DNA from: Eubacteriales bacterium
GTDB lineage: Bacteria > Bacillota > Clostridia > Peptostreptococcales > Anaerovoracaceae
Length of the DNA stretch: 64,000 bases
Reading direction: 5' to 3'
Assembly: GCA_029009055.1 (NCBI GenBank)
Contig: JAQXJR010000001.1
Span: 80,712-144,711 of the forward strand
Shown here piece after piece: positions 1 to 8,034 of this stretch. Each line of letters opens with the position of its first letter. The stretch's first letter is position 1. The notes under the pieces were generated by a model. The model worked only from the letters and a program-made list of their open reading frames with translations. It was not told where the DNA came from and did no database searches. Made by a program: the position numbers and the translations under genes.

Positions 1-147
1 GTTGCTACCCATGTTTATGACATCGATCCTCATCTCGGACTTCAGGATGCCTGTCCATCTCTTATTCAGCATGTACCTGGCACCTAGCGGGGACCTAGGA
101 TCATAGCCCCATGTATTGGAATCACCTAAACATATAAGTGAGCGCAT
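1..147 (-). CDS. SGNH/GDSL-type hydrolase, N-terminal fragment (runs off window)
   Basis: Translating the minus strand from the ATG at 147 gives 49 residues, open to the window edge and absent from the ORF track. They contain the block I motif of SGNH hydrolases (GDSNTWGYDP), with the nucleophile Ser in GDS at about residue 10, and then RWTGIL, typical of the arylesterase-like SGNH branch. A GGGAGGA Shine-Dalgarno lies just upstream of this ATG. An in-frame ATG at 186 is possible, but it would add residues the family usually lacks. Enzymes of this fold deacylate esters or polysaccharides. The substrate cannot be told from 49 residues. Confidence 0.65.
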   Translation of the reverse strand, partial: MRSLICLGDSNTWGYDPRSPLGARYMLNKRWTGILKSEMRIDVINMGSN

Positions 148-490
148 TTCTTCCTCCCATCTCGCCAGCTGTCTGGCGGTGATCATTCTTCTTCACCCTG
201 GGCCGAAGCCCATATTTGTCTATATTTTATCACTATTCGGGATGGAAGTCATTGACCGGGGTGGTTTTTATGCCAAGAACTTATCAGCCAGTCTCAGCTT
301 CCTTAACGTTTGTGATATTCACATTCTTTACCTGTTTATCGAAGCCTAATTCTTCAGCTCGGATAAGCCTCAACAGTTTTGCGGTAGCTTTAACAATAAC
401 TTTTCATCGTATTACTTGATTCCACCAAGGCTTAAGCTCAGCCAAATCACCCTAACAAAGCTGGTTTTAGACCATTTATGCATTAACTTC
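148..490. other. Intergenic, no gene seen
   Basis: This spacer separates the divergent end of the SGNH hydrolase gene from the 3' end of the ATPase gene. The short plus-strand ORFs here (116-349, 216-419) have no recognisable protein features and no good ribosome binding site. No convincing terminator or repeat was found. Confidence 0.5.
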
Positions 491-1930
491 TCAAAAGGCA
501 AACAAATCATCCAATGTTACCTGATTTTGGATACGACTGCTATATTTATTAGCCCTGACACCGTAAGTAGTAATCATGGTAAGCTGAAGTGACGCCTTGG
601 ACTGTGTCATACGTCTGAATGAATCCACCTTATTCCTTAAACTTGCATCATACGCTTTATCAATCACATATTCATTGATAGAAAATTTCATCTCACAGAG
701 ATTTATCACTCTGTCTCTGCGTTCTATCAGAAGATCGATCTGAGCGCCTGGAATGCTAAGTTCACCATCACCTCTGGTGTACCAGACGGACTCTTCTGAA
801 AGAACTCCTGATATCCCCAGTTTATGCTTGATCTGCGCAATATGATCCTTGCACAGCTGTTCGAAGGTCAACCCCAACCATGCCCTCCGCGAAGGATTAT
901 CTATAGAATTGCTCCAGTAATGCGCATCCTTACCATAATTATCTTTGATATATCGAAAATAAAATGCTGTATAATAATCTGCTAGCTGATATAGAGCGTC
1001 CTTCTTCTTCCGACCATAAAAATTGGACACCCGGATAAAGCCGGACGCTATGAGATCTTCCAACATCGAAGTCATCGTTCCATTAGATGGCAGCCCGGTT
1101 CTCTCTATGATTTCCCCTCTTGTAAGCCCGCCGCTCCTGGTACTCAGCGCCTCTACAATCTTGATACAGTTATCACTGCGTGCAAACAGTGTCCTGTATA
1201 GATGCGCGAATTCATCCCATAGCTCGCCTTTGTCTCTGAAAAAGAGTCTGTCGATATTTTGGCTGAAGGATTCTTCACTGCTCAGAAGACTGAGGTAATA
1301 TGGGATGCCGCCCACGATCATATAGCACTCAGCTATGTCCATTCTGGACCAGTGGATATCAATCGACTCGAGATATTGTTCAGTTTCGCAAAGTGTGAAA
1401 GGCTTAAGATACAGCCTGCAGGTCTGCCTGTTGAACAGTCCGCCTTTATTATCAACCAGATGCTTACTCATCCAGGAGGTGGCAGAGCCGCACACAATAA
1501 AAAAAAGATTATTACGAGAGGAACCCCAGTCATTCCAAAACCATTCAAACGCTGGAAGAAAATCGGATCTAGGTGTATCCAACCAAGGCATTTCGTCTAT
1601 AAATACAATCTGTTTTTCATTAGTATCCAACGACTCGAGATAATCCCTGAGATATTCAAACGCTTCGCTCCATGACCTTGGAATGCTACACGTTTTCCCA
1701 GACTTCCTTCTGATCTCCTTAGCGAAGTTTCCTAATTGGAATGCGAGGTTCTGCTTGTATGCGCCAGTTATCTTGAAAGCAAAACCATCATCAAAATATT
1801 CATTAATTAGAAATGTTTTCCCGACCCTCCGTCTTCCATACACTATTACAAGCTGCGCTGTTTTTCTTTTCATGCAGGCACCAAGCCGCCTGCATTCATC
1901 CTGTCGACCTAATATTTTGTCGAGGCTCAT
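491..1930 (-). CDS. AAA-family ATPase of the archaeal-ATPase/DUF234 type
   Basis: A 479-residue protein. It has a P-loop YGRRRVGKT near residue 40 and a Walker B strand IVFIDEMPW near residue 110. A winged-helix-like segment follows (around 270-330). The C-terminal nuclease-like region (around 370-470, with AQIDLLIERRD and CEMKFS) matches the PF01637 plus DUF234 architecture. This family is common in anaerobes and its biological role is not settled; the C-terminal part resembles PD-(D/E)XK nucleases. The ORF track starts at 1951, but GGAGG lies inside those first codons, seven bases before the ATG at 1930, so MSLDKILGRQ is the better start. The gene stands alone, with no partner on either side. 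Confidence 0.8.
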   Translation of the reverse strand: MSLDKILGRQDECRRLGACMKRKTAQLVIVYGRRRVGKTFLINEYFDDGFAFKITGAYKQNLAFQLGNFAKEIRRKSGKTCSIPRSWSEAFEYLRDYLESLDTNEKQIVFIDEMPWLDTPRSDFLPAFEWFWNDWGSSRNNLFFIVCGSATSWMSKHLVDNKGGLFNRQTCRLYLKPFTLCETEQYLESIDIHWSRMDIAECYMIVGGIPYYLSLLSSEESFSQNIDRLFFRDKGELWDEFAHLYRTLFARSDNCIKIVEALSTRSGGLTRGEIIERTGLPSNGTMTSMLEDLIASGFIRVSNFYGRKKKDALYQLADYYTAFYFRYIKDNYGKDAHYWSNSIDNPSRRAWLGLTFEQLCKDHIAQIKHKLGISGVLSEESVWYTRGDGELSIPGAQIDLLIERRDRVINLCEMKFSINEYVIDKAYDASLRNKVDSFRRMTQSKASLQLTMITTYGVRANKYSSRIQNQVTLDDLFAF

Positions 1931-2082
1931 GGCTTTACCCTCCTTATCCATATATCAATCATCATAATCAGTCTAAATCTCGTTTTATTTTATACTTTTG
2001 GCCGCATATTAGCAACTGCTGATAAATACGATGAATCCCCTCCCCTGGCGTTTAGAACTGGAAAATGAGCGTAGCAATGCCC

Positions 2083-2117
2083 AAAATAAAAAACCTCGAG
2101 ATGTTGAAATCTCAAGG
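2083..2117 (-). terminator. Intrinsic terminator
   Basis: Read on the minus strand, a 9-bp stem with one G-U pair (CCTTGAGAT / ATCTCGAGG) and a six-base loop runs straight into TTTTTTATTTT. It directly follows the stop codon of the 26-codon stub at 2119-2199. Confidence 0.75.
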
Positions 2118-2118
2118 G

Positions 2119-2199
2119 TTATTTAGCGGAGACCAGCTCCACTCGTTTCAATTTTCTTTCCAAAAGTCTGTCAGCGACACTCTTCTTATAGTTGTCCAT
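2119..2199 (-). pseudogene. 26-codon stub resembling the N-terminus of a DUF4143-type ATPase
   Basis: The minus strand encodes MDNYKKSVADRLLERKLKR and seven more residues, then stops and runs directly into an intrinsic terminator. The opening resembles the start of AAA/DUF4143 ATPases (a YKKRIADRLLE-like beginning that normally leads into a Walker A loop). No P-loop follows, so this is probably a decayed or terminally deleted copy. AGGA lies about ten bases before the ATG. It could also be a genuine short peptide. The family match is from memory and unverified. Confidence 0.35.
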
Positions 2200-2253
2200 A
2201 AATATAACATCCTCGTTACTATTAGTTTATAGTCAAATGAAAATCTTTATTCG

Positions 2254-2300
2254 GTTATTTGACAGTAATATTTTCAGTTATTTGGCAGAAATAATGTTTT
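2254..2300. repeat. Two tandem 23-bp direct repeats
   Basis: GTTATTTGACAGTAATATTT at 2254 is repeated in altered form as GTTATTTGGCAGAAATAATG at 2277, a period of 23 bp. They lie upstream of the 26-codon stub on the minus strand, so they could be regulator sites for that locus or the relic of an insertion end. Nothing else was seen between 1931 and 2390. Confidence 0.5.
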
Positions 2301-2390
2301 ACATTCGCCCGCCAGCATCATATACAACATCAGCTATCTATCCATGCTCATTATGCTATACTCTTCTAGTAATTGTTTTCGCGGAAATCA

Positions 2391-2500
2391 ATTATACCAC
2401 AGAGCGAACTCCTCGGAGCCCGCTCTGTGGCTCGCTGATCGCTGGGATAGGACTCCAGGACTTCTCACCCAATTCGTGGGTTCTCACCCATATCCGAAAC
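2391..2500 (-). repeat. Structured repeat, copy 2 (tRNA-Ser-linked family)
   Basis: Read on the minus strand this contains GGGTGAGAACCCACG, then GTCCTGGAGTCCTATCC and GATCAGCGA. The same string of words occurs, expanded, in the copy at 2541-2731. It ends with a perfect 10-bp hairpin CCACAGAGCG / CGCTCTGTGG (2397-2406 and 2421-2430). The small ORFs over this stretch look spurious; RNA structure is more plausible than coding. Confidence 0.45.
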
Positions 2501-2502
2501 AT

Positions 2503-2539
2503 AAAAAAACGGATACCCGACTGGGCATCCGAATTTTTT
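2503..2539. terminator. Bidirectional intrinsic terminator
   Basis: The hairpin CGGATaCCC-GACT-GGGcATCCG is flanked by seven A on the left and six T on the right, so it can work in both directions. On the minus strand it closes the transcript that would run from tRNA-Ser through the structured repeat, separating copy 1 from copy 2. Confidence 0.8.
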
Positions 2540-2540
2540 C

Positions 2541-2731
2541 TGGCGGAGGACATGGCGGTAGACTGCAACCGGCCCGCCATCGCTCAGGCTCGGCGAGTCG
2601 GGCAGTCCTCGCATGAGACCTTCCATGCCTCTGCCTTCGTTCGCTGATCTCACTCGCCAATCGGCAGGATAGGGCTTCAGGACTCTTCACCCTACAAGGC
2701 CCGTGGGTTCTCACCCAGTCCTCTCGCCAAA
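2541..2731 (-). ncRNA. Candidate structured RNA / repeat copy 1 between tRNA-Ser and terminator
   Basis: Several stems are visible on the minus strand: GGCGAGT/ACTCGCC enclosing GGCAG/CTGCC and GCATG/CATGC, ATGGCGG/CCGCCAT near the 3' end, and GGGT-gaga-ACCC near the 5' end. A terminator follows. The 5' part (TTGGCGAGAGGAC...AACCCACGGG) is nearly the antisense of the 3' half of the adjacent tRNA-Ser. The 3' end repeats the last 15 bases of the tRNA locus (TGGCGGAGGACATGG on plus, 2541-2555 and 2766-2780). No known RNA family was recognised. It may be a repeat derived from the tRNA rather than a working RNA. Confidence 0.4.
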
Positions 2732-2732
2732 G

Positions 2733-2760
2733 AAAAAGGCGCTAGCTTTCGCTAGCGCCT
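2733..2760 (-). terminator. Intrinsic terminator of tRNA-Ser
   Basis: On the minus strand AGGCGCTAGC-GAAA-GCTAGCGCCT is a perfect 10-bp stem with a GNRA-type tetraloop, followed by TTTTTCTTT. It begins five bases past the tRNA 3' end. Confidence 0.9.
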
Positions 2761-2765
2761 GGCTT

Positions 2766-2853
2766 TGGCGGAGGACATGGGACTCGAACCCACGGGGCTG
2801 TTACACCTTACTCGCATTCCAAGCGAGCTCCTTAGCCACTCGGTCAATCCTCC
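2766..2853 (-). tRNA. tRNA-Ser(GGA)
   Basis: The minus strand folds as a class II tRNA. The 7-bp acceptor stem is GGAGGAU with GUCCUCC (one U-G pair) and the CCA end is encoded. The anticodon stem is CTCGC/GCGAG with loop TTGGAAT, giving anticodon GGA, which reads UCC and UCU. A variable arm and a T-arm with TTCGAGT are present. Length is 88 nt, normal for tRNA-Ser. Confidence 0.95.
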
Positions 2854-3087
2854 TCGTTTTGCAACTCTGATATTTTACACTATAAAAAACGATAATGCAA
2901 GTCCAAATTTAATATTTCCTGCCAGGTCACCCAGAAGCCGGCCATTAAAGCCGGCCCCTGGCCTTTGGCGAACGATTCATAATTTTAAGATATCAAAACC
3001 CAGGAAAACACTTCCAACGCCGGGCAGCTGTAAAAACCTCCTGAGGCATATAGCATATCTCTTTGCTAAAAGTTCCCACCTAAGGGC

Positions 3088-4566
3088 TTATTTCACCAGC
3101 ACTTCCTCGACCGTGCGCTCCATATCCGTCTTAGCGATGACGCCCGTATGAAGGATTGGCTTAGACTCCAGACCATCCATAGCGGACGGGATCTTCACGC
3201 CTGTAGCCTTATGCAGCTCCTCTATATAATCGAAGGCATTCGGCTCCTCCTCGAGGCCGATGGAGAGGGAAACGCTGTCGGCGAACTTATAAGCGCTGGC
3301 GGTAGAAGCCAGGACAGTCCTCGTCATATCGCCTGTCTCCTTGCGATAATCCTCGTATACTTTATATGCAACGGCCGTATGCGTGTCGATAAGGTAATTA
3401 TAGTCGTTATACATAGCGCCGATAGTCCTGTCCGTATCAGCCACATCAGCGTAGCCGCCGTAGAACACGCCCATAGCGTCCTTAATCTTCGGAGACACCT
3501 CGTAGCGGCCCTCAGTCCTCAGCTGGCCCATCAGCCCCTTAATCTCAGCGCCGTTTCCACCGTTCAGGTGATAGAGCAGCCTCTCGAGATTGCTGGAGAT
3601 GAGGATGTCCATGGACGGCGAATTCGTCGTGTAGAACTGCCTCTTAGCGTTGTAAACGCCTGTCGCGAAGAAGTCGGTCAAGACCTTATTCTTATTGGAC
3701 GCGCAGATGAAGCGGTTCACAGGGATGCCCATGTTCTTAGCGTAGTAAGCGGCGAGGATGTTACCGAAGTTTCCTGTCGGCACGACGATGTTAATAGGAT
3801 CGCCGTCGTTTATCTCGTGGCGCTCAACCAGTTTAATGTATGACCAAACATAGTAAGCTACCTGAGGCACCAGGCGGCCGATGTTTATGGAGTTGGCCGA
3901 TGACAGGCGCGCGCCCTTCGCCTCGAGCTCGTTCCTGAACGCGTTATCCGCGAATATATTCTTCACGCCGGTCTGGGCGTCGTCGAAGTTTCCCTTAATA
4001 GCAAAGACGTGTGTGTTGGCTCCCTGCTGGGTTATCATCTGGCGCTTCTGCACGTCGCTCACGCCTGTCTCCGGGTAGAAAACTATGATCTCAGTCCCCG
4101 GAACATCCGCGAATCCTTCCAGCGCGGCCTTACCTGTGTCTCCGGATGTGGCTGTGAGGATGCAGATCTTCGCGTCTTCCTTCTCCTTCTTTACCGCCGT
4201 CGTCAGCAGGTACGGCAGGATGGAAAGCGCCATGTCCTTAAATGCTGCTGTCTTCCCGTGGTAAAGCTCGATTATGTCAGCGTCGCCCGCCTTCACGACC
4301 GGCGCCACGTCCTTCTCGTCGAATTTCTCGTCGTAAGCGTGGTCCACGCAGTAATCTATCTCTTCCTGAGTGTAATCATCGAAGAATGCGCCGATAACTC
4401 CCCTGGCCACGTCCTGGTAAGGCTTACCGACCATGTCAGCGACCTTAAAAGGCAGAGCCGGGATGTGGTCCGGCACGTAGAGCCCGCCGTCCGGCGCTAT
4501 GCCCTGGATTATAGCCTGAGCTGAGTTCAGTTCCTTCTCGTCTCCCCTGGTACTCCTGAATTTCAT
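3088..4566 (-). CDS. thrC: Threonine synthase
   Basis: The 492-residue protein converts O-phosphohomoserine to threonine and phosphate, the last step of threonine synthesis in the cytosol. It is of the long, enteric/Clostridia type: the N-terminal domain MKFRSTRGDE...GIAPDGGLYVP is typical of that branch. The PLP-binding lysine is K110 in HGKTAAFKDM, and PTGNFGNILAAYYAK near residue 265 is the phosphate-binding loop. The length agrees with this class. No hom or thrB lies next to it. The upstream gap (4567-4840) shows no T-box motif. The downstream gap (2854-3087) contains a GCCGGC-paired hairpin at about 2936-2957 without a convincing U-run. Confidence 0.95.
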   Translation of the reverse strand: MKFRSTRGDEKELNSAQAIIQGIAPDGGLYVPDHIPALPFKVADMVGKPYQDVARGVIGAFFDDYTQEEIDYCVDHAYDEKFDEKDVAPVVKAGDADIIELYHGKTAAFKDMALSILPYLLTTAVKKEKEDAKICILTATSGDTGKAALEGFADVPGTEIIVFYPETGVSDVQKRQMITQQGANTHVFAIKGNFDDAQTGVKNIFADNAFRNELEAKGARLSSANSINIGRLVPQVAYYVWSYIKLVERHEINDGDPINIVVPTGNFGNILAAYYAKNMGIPVNRFICASNKNKVLTDFFATGVYNAKRQFYTTNSPSMDILISSNLERLLYHLNGGNGAEIKGLMGQLRTEGRYEVSPKIKDAMGVFYGGYADVADTDRTIGAMYNDYNYLIDTHTAVAYKVYEDYRKETGDMTRTVLASTASAYKFADSVSLSIGLEEEPNAFDYIEELHKATGVKIPSAMDGLESKPILHTGVIAKTDMERTVEEVLVK

Positions 4567-4840
4567 CTTATTCCCCTATTCCCTCTGAATAATATAGCGA
4601 TGTCTAATTTCGTCCGCGGCTTCCGTCCGTATCCATTCCCCTCAGCAAAGCCTCCCTGCCCTGCTTCCGTCCCGGATCCGCTCCAGATAGCGGATAAATA
4701 GTGGATAAATCGCGGAAACAAATCTCACAAACATGAAAAAAATGCTTTACAACATTCTTCTTGCAGTATATAATAACGATTGTTCGATTTCAAGAAGGAC
4801 TTAGACTTCTGAGGGTCGATAAATAAATTTCAGAAAAAGC

Positions 4841-4869
4841 TTGACAGATGAACTTCTTCTGACTATAAT
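4841..4869 (+). promoter_or_regulatory. Consensus sigma-A promoter for tRNA-Glu
   Basis: TTGACA at 4841-4846 and TATAAT at 4864-4869 are separated by exactly 17 bases. Both boxes match the consensus perfectly. The tRNA starts 11 bases past the -10 box. Confidence 0.9.
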
Positions 4870-4880
4870 GTTATTCACAT

Positions 4881-4955
4881 GCTGCCTTGGTCAAGCGGTT
4901 AAGACGTAGCCCTCTCACGGCTGAATCATGGGTTCGATTCCCGTAGGCAGTACCA
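4881..4955 (+). tRNA. tRNA-Glu(CTC)
   Basis: GCTGCCT pairs with AGGCAGT (one G-U pair) and CCA is encoded. The anticodon stem TAGCC/GGCTG encloses loop CTCTCAC with anticodon CTC, reading GAG. The T-arm has GGTTCGATTCC. A consensus promoter and an intrinsic terminator flank it closely, so it is a single-gene transcript. Confidence 0.95.
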
Positions 4956-4965
4956 AATTTGAAAG

Positions 4966-5006
4966 CCTTGTAAACGCTGATTTTTCAACGGTTACAAGGT
5001 TTTTTC
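4966..5006 (+). terminator. Intrinsic terminator of tRNA-Glu
   Basis: CCTTGTAA...TTACAAGG forms a perfect 8-bp stem followed by TTTTTT, starting 11 bases after the tRNA. Confidence 0.85.
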
Positions 5007-5796
5007 ATTTTAAACCTCAGTGTCGCATTGACCGAAAAAAGGTGGAAAAACATGATATAAAAGTGGCGACCCAGGGAGCTACTATTTTTAATACCATGCA
5101 GCATCATCTGCTCAGCTTATATTCAAACGCTTTTGAGCTTTAATATACTTTTAATGATAACTGCTGCTTCCCTTGATATTACACCAATCCCCGTTCAGTA
5201 ACATCCAAATTATGCGCTAATCCCCGTTCGTGTAACTCAATATATAACGCTAATCCCCGTTCATTCACATTGAATTTTGTCACGATTCCCCTGTTTTCTT
5301 TATACAACAGCAATATCGATGATGTGCCTGGAATTTGACCGCACATGATAGCCTGCCAGTGACATCAACATGCGTATCTTAAGAGGTATTTGCTGCCGTT
5401 GTAACAATAATGCCATATGAGCTGCCATATATTACAATTTATAACAAATCTCTCGAAACCGGGGCAATTGTTTACAAAACTTCTCTTGGCGGAGCCGGGA
5501 ACTGGCCGTATGACTTTGCTAGATCATCCGGCAGAAAGGGAAAATTCTGAATAATCAATTAAACTATGATTATACGGGCATATTCAATGTATTTCATATA
5601 GCAAAGTTTTAGATGATTTCGGATCTATCCGAGCGAGAGACAAGTTAGTTTACATAATCCGATTTTTTGTAACAAATCTGGACCTAAATGAAGAATAAAT
5701 CACAAATCGTAAATTTCCAGCAGAAAACGCATCGAAAGTTTACAGGCAAGAAATTAATCATGAAAGATAGGCCAATCCATCTACTCTCTGCCAACT
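5007..5796. other. Gene-free AT-rich stretch
   Basis: No ORF with a credible start was found over about 790 bp. It contains the 33-bp period repeats listed separately, several short AT-rich words (TAACAAAT, TTTACA) and one AGCAAAG-family octamer near 5513. No transposase remnant could be read in any frame. The region may be a decayed insertion. Confidence 0.5.
5186..5295. repeat. Tandem repeats of 33-bp period with an AATCCCCGTTC core
   Basis: AATCCCCGTTC begins at 5186, 5219 and 5252, exactly 33 bp apart. A degenerate fourth copy (ATTCCCCTGTT) falls at 5285, again at 33 bp. Only about 11 bases are conserved, sometimes with GTAAC after the core; the 22 bases between differ. The even spacing of about three helical turns suggests protein binding sites, iterons or a transposon end rather than CRISPR. 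Confidence 0.7.
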
Positions 5797-5834
5797 AAAA
5801 AAGCGGCGCCCCGGGTTTCCACCCAAGGCGCCGT
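5797..5834 (-). terminator. Intrinsic terminator of the acyl-CoA ligase transcript
   Basis: On the minus strand CGGCGCC-ttGGGTggaaACCCgg-GGCGCCG is a two-part stem followed by C and TTTTTT. Confidence 0.85.
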
Positions 5835-5877
5835 TTATATTATGCGAAAATTCACCGTCAGCTCGAATCGCTAGGTT

Positions 5878-7596
5878 CTATTTCTCTTCCGCCTGCTCTG
5901 CCCTCTTCTCACGGGCTTTACGCTCCTCTTCCTCTATCTTCTGGATCTCTATGAAGCGCTTCACCTTCTGAGTGCTGGTCTTCACCATAGGCTCATCCGT
6001 GACGATTACGCGCTTTATACGCTTATAAGCAGGAACTGTGTCGTTTATCTTATCTATGTCAGCCTGTACAGCCTGCTCTATCTCATCATGGGACTTACCG
6101 GCGAAAGCCTCCTTATCATAGACTATCTTCGCGGTGACTACTATATCACGGCCTTCGACCTCATTATCCAGTCCGACCACGATGTTCTCCGCCACATAAG
6201 GGATCTTACCGATCTCCTCCTCAAGCTCCTCAGGGAAGACGTTCTTACCGTTTCTAAGCACGATGACGTTCTTCTTACGGCCTGTAATATAAAGGAAGCC
6301 ATCCTTATCTATGTAGCCCAGGTCTCCGGTGTAGAACCAGCCGTCCCTCAGGACTTCCTCTGTATCCTCCTCGTCGTTATAATAGCCCTTCATGACAGTA
6401 TCGCCGCGGATGATGATCTCGCCGACACCGTTTTGGTCAGGGTCGGAGATATCGACATGGATGCCCTCGAGAGGCTGGCCGACAGAACCCTCGCGCCTGG
6501 ACTCTACCCTCTCAGACGTGACTACCGGAGAAGTCTCAGTGAGGCCGTAGCCCTGCAGGCAGACGACGCCGAAATCATTAAGGGCTTTAATTACCTCAGG
6601 ATCCGCCGCTGAAGCGCCTAAAACCACCAGCCTGAGCTTTCCGCCCAGAGCGTCGACTATTCCACGGAAAACGCGCCTTCTCACATCTATTTTCGCGAAA
6701 TTGAGGCCCCTAGTCACCTTCCTCATGGCATTCACATAGCCCGTCAGATGGTTCTTATCCAGGGTCTTCATGATCCTCTTATAAATAGACTCTATGAGGA
6801 GAGGCACACCGAACATGCCGGAGACACCATACTCCTTCAGGTTTTGCTGTATGTGCTTAAGGCCGTCGCAAAATGTCGTGCGGGAGCCCCCTGCCAGGAA
6901 ATACCACTGACCCGTAGACCCGTATGTGTGATGGTACGGGAGCAAAGCGATGCTGGTCTCGTCATCTCCGAAGTACACGGCGTTCCTCATGGCTGTTACG
7001 TCCGCCGCTATGTTCCTCTGAGACAGCATTACGATCTTAGAAAGAGCCGTCGTCCCGGACGTGAAGATCAGGAATGATACCCTGTCAGGATCGATCACCA
7101 CATCCGCCATCTTATTAACCCCCTGCCGCCTCAGGCTCCTGCCCTCTTCTATGAGGTCATCTATGCCCGTCTCCTGGCAGTCATAAACAGGGAAAGCATC
7201 CTTAATATTCGTCTTGCCGGACTCCACAGCCTGCTTCACGAAAGCCGCCTGCTTCTTATCGTAGAATATGACCGCAGCCTGGCAGCGCTCTAGCGAAAGC
7301 TCCAGCTCGTCATACTTAAGGTCCTTATCTAAAGGAACGGAAACGGCGCCCATGAGCTGAGCCGCGACATTAGCCTCGAACCAGCCGTAGCTGTTCTTAC
7401 CGTAAAGCGCGATCTTAGAATCGCTGTAGCCCCTGTCTATAAGGGCCTCACCCAGGAAGCTGACCTCATCCGCGTATTCACGGTATGTGACATCCCGGTA
7501 CTTCTCCTTTGCTATTTTAATAGTAAAAGCCACATTATCAGGGTAATTCTCCACCGCCCTATCCATGAGCTGTTTTAAATCGTTAAGCTTCTCCAA
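5878..7596 (-). CDS. AMP-dependent acyl-CoA ligase (long-chain fatty acid-CoA ligase-like)
   Basis: The 572-residue enzyme belongs to the ANL superfamily, which activates a carboxylate with ATP and transfers it to CoA or a carrier. Motif A3-like TSGTTALSK lies near residue 180, GYGLTETSPV near 350, YTGDLGY near 420 and GRKKNVIVLRNGKNV near 440. The C-terminus is a charged helix rich in E, K and R. The start codon is TTG: the upstream small ORF ends GAT-AAT-TAA and the TTG follows at once, with GGAGGAT seven bases before it, so translation is probably coupled. The substrate is uncertain; the family ranges over medium- and long-chain fatty acids. Confidence 0.85.
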   Translation of the reverse strand: MEKLNDLKQLMDRAVENYPDNVAFTIKIAKEKYRDVTYREYADEVSFLGEALIDRGYSDSKIALYGKNSYGWFEANVAAQLMGAVSVPLDKDLKYDELELSLERCQAAVIFYDKKQAAFVKQAVESGKTNIKDAFPVYDCQETGIDDLIEEGRSLRRQGVNKMADVVIDPDRVSFLIFTSGTTALSKIVMLSQRNIAADVTAMRNAVYFGDDETSIALLPYHHTYGSTGQWYFLAGGSRTTFCDGLKHIQQNLKEYGVSGMFGVPLLIESIYKRIMKTLDKNHLTGYVNAMRKVTRGLNFAKIDVRRRVFRGIVDALGGKLRLVVLGASAADPEVIKALNDFGVVCLQGYGLTETSPVVTSERVESRREGSVGQPLEGIHVDISDPDQNGVGEIIIRGDTVMKGYYNDEEDTEEVLRDGWFYTGDLGYIDKDGFLYITGRKKNVIVLRNGKNVFPEELEEEIGKIPYVAENIVVGLDNEVEGRDIVVTAKIVYDKEAFAGKSHDEIEQAVQADIDKINDTVPAYKRIKRVIVTDEPMVKTSTQKVKRFIEIQKIEEEERKAREKRAEQAEEK

Positions 7597-7791
7597 TTAA
7601 TTATCCTCCAACTTCTCCAGGTAAGCCTCGTGCTCGGCCTCAGACATGCAGACGGGACCGATCGGCGTATCGTAAAACTTCCGCCTGGTCAGGTCGCGCG
7701 CCAGCTCTTCCCCCGCCGAAACATCATCCTCAGCTTTATTCATTTCCCCGGATACCGATTCATTCTCTTCCATAATTTTATTATATTGCAA
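7597..7791 (-). CDS. Small acidic protein upstream of the acyl-CoA ligase, unknown function
   Basis: A 64-codon ORF, rich in E and D, ending in FYDTPIGPVCMSEAEHEAYLEKLED. No family was recognised. The short conserved-looking patch TPIGPVCMSE could be a docking motif. The ORF track start is a TTG at 7791 with AAGGG five bases upstream; the ATG at 7773 has no obvious SD. Its stop codon abuts the TTG start of the ligase, whose ribosome binding site lies within this gene. The two are therefore one operon, and this protein may be an accessory of the ligase. That function is only inferred from position. Confidence 0.55.
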   Translation of the reverse strand: MQYNKIMEENESVSGEMNKAEDDVSAGEELARDLTRRKFYDTPIGPVCMSEAEHEAYLEKLEDN

Positions 7792-8003
7792 AACCGCCCT
7801 TACGGCATATTTTAGTTTCTAACTTTACCAAATTATATACTTTTTTCGCCGCTTGTACAGGGCAGGTGACAAAAGCCGGTTTTCGTTATACAATAGTATT
7901 TTAGCGTAATTCAGGCTTTTCAGCTCGCTAAGCGCGCGTTTTCGCGGAATACAGCAGAAGAAAATTAGTTAAAAAATTTTATTTAAACATTATACACGGA
8001 ATA

Positions 8004-8030
8004 TATAATAACAACAACACATAGGAGAAC
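8004..8030 (+). promoter_or_regulatory. Likely -10 box and ribosome binding site for rqcH
   Basis: TATAAT at 8004-8009 is a perfect -10 element. The -35 is poor (an A/T run near 7980). ATAGGAGAAC places an AGGAGA Shine-Dalgarno about eight bases before the ATG at 8035. Confidence 0.45.
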
Positions 8031-8034
8031 ATAT

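Noticed and set aside
2192-2714. Several 62-151 codon ORFs on both strands behind tRNA-Ser
   Set aside because: They cross terminators and stem structures, overlap one another in many frames and lack good ribosome binding sites. RNA or repeat structure explains the region better.
3148-3843. 231-codon plus-strand ORF
   Set aside because: It is antisense to thrC, whose product is unambiguous. The translation has no family features; long antisense ORFs arise here from the codon use.
4928-5143. 71-codon ORF starting inside tRNA-Glu
   Set aside because: It begins within the tRNA and crosses the terminator, so it is not a gene.
5186-5295. Possible CRISPR array
   Set aside because: Only about 11 bases are conserved per unit and there are no cas genes. 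CRISPR repeats are usually 23-47 bases and nearly identical.
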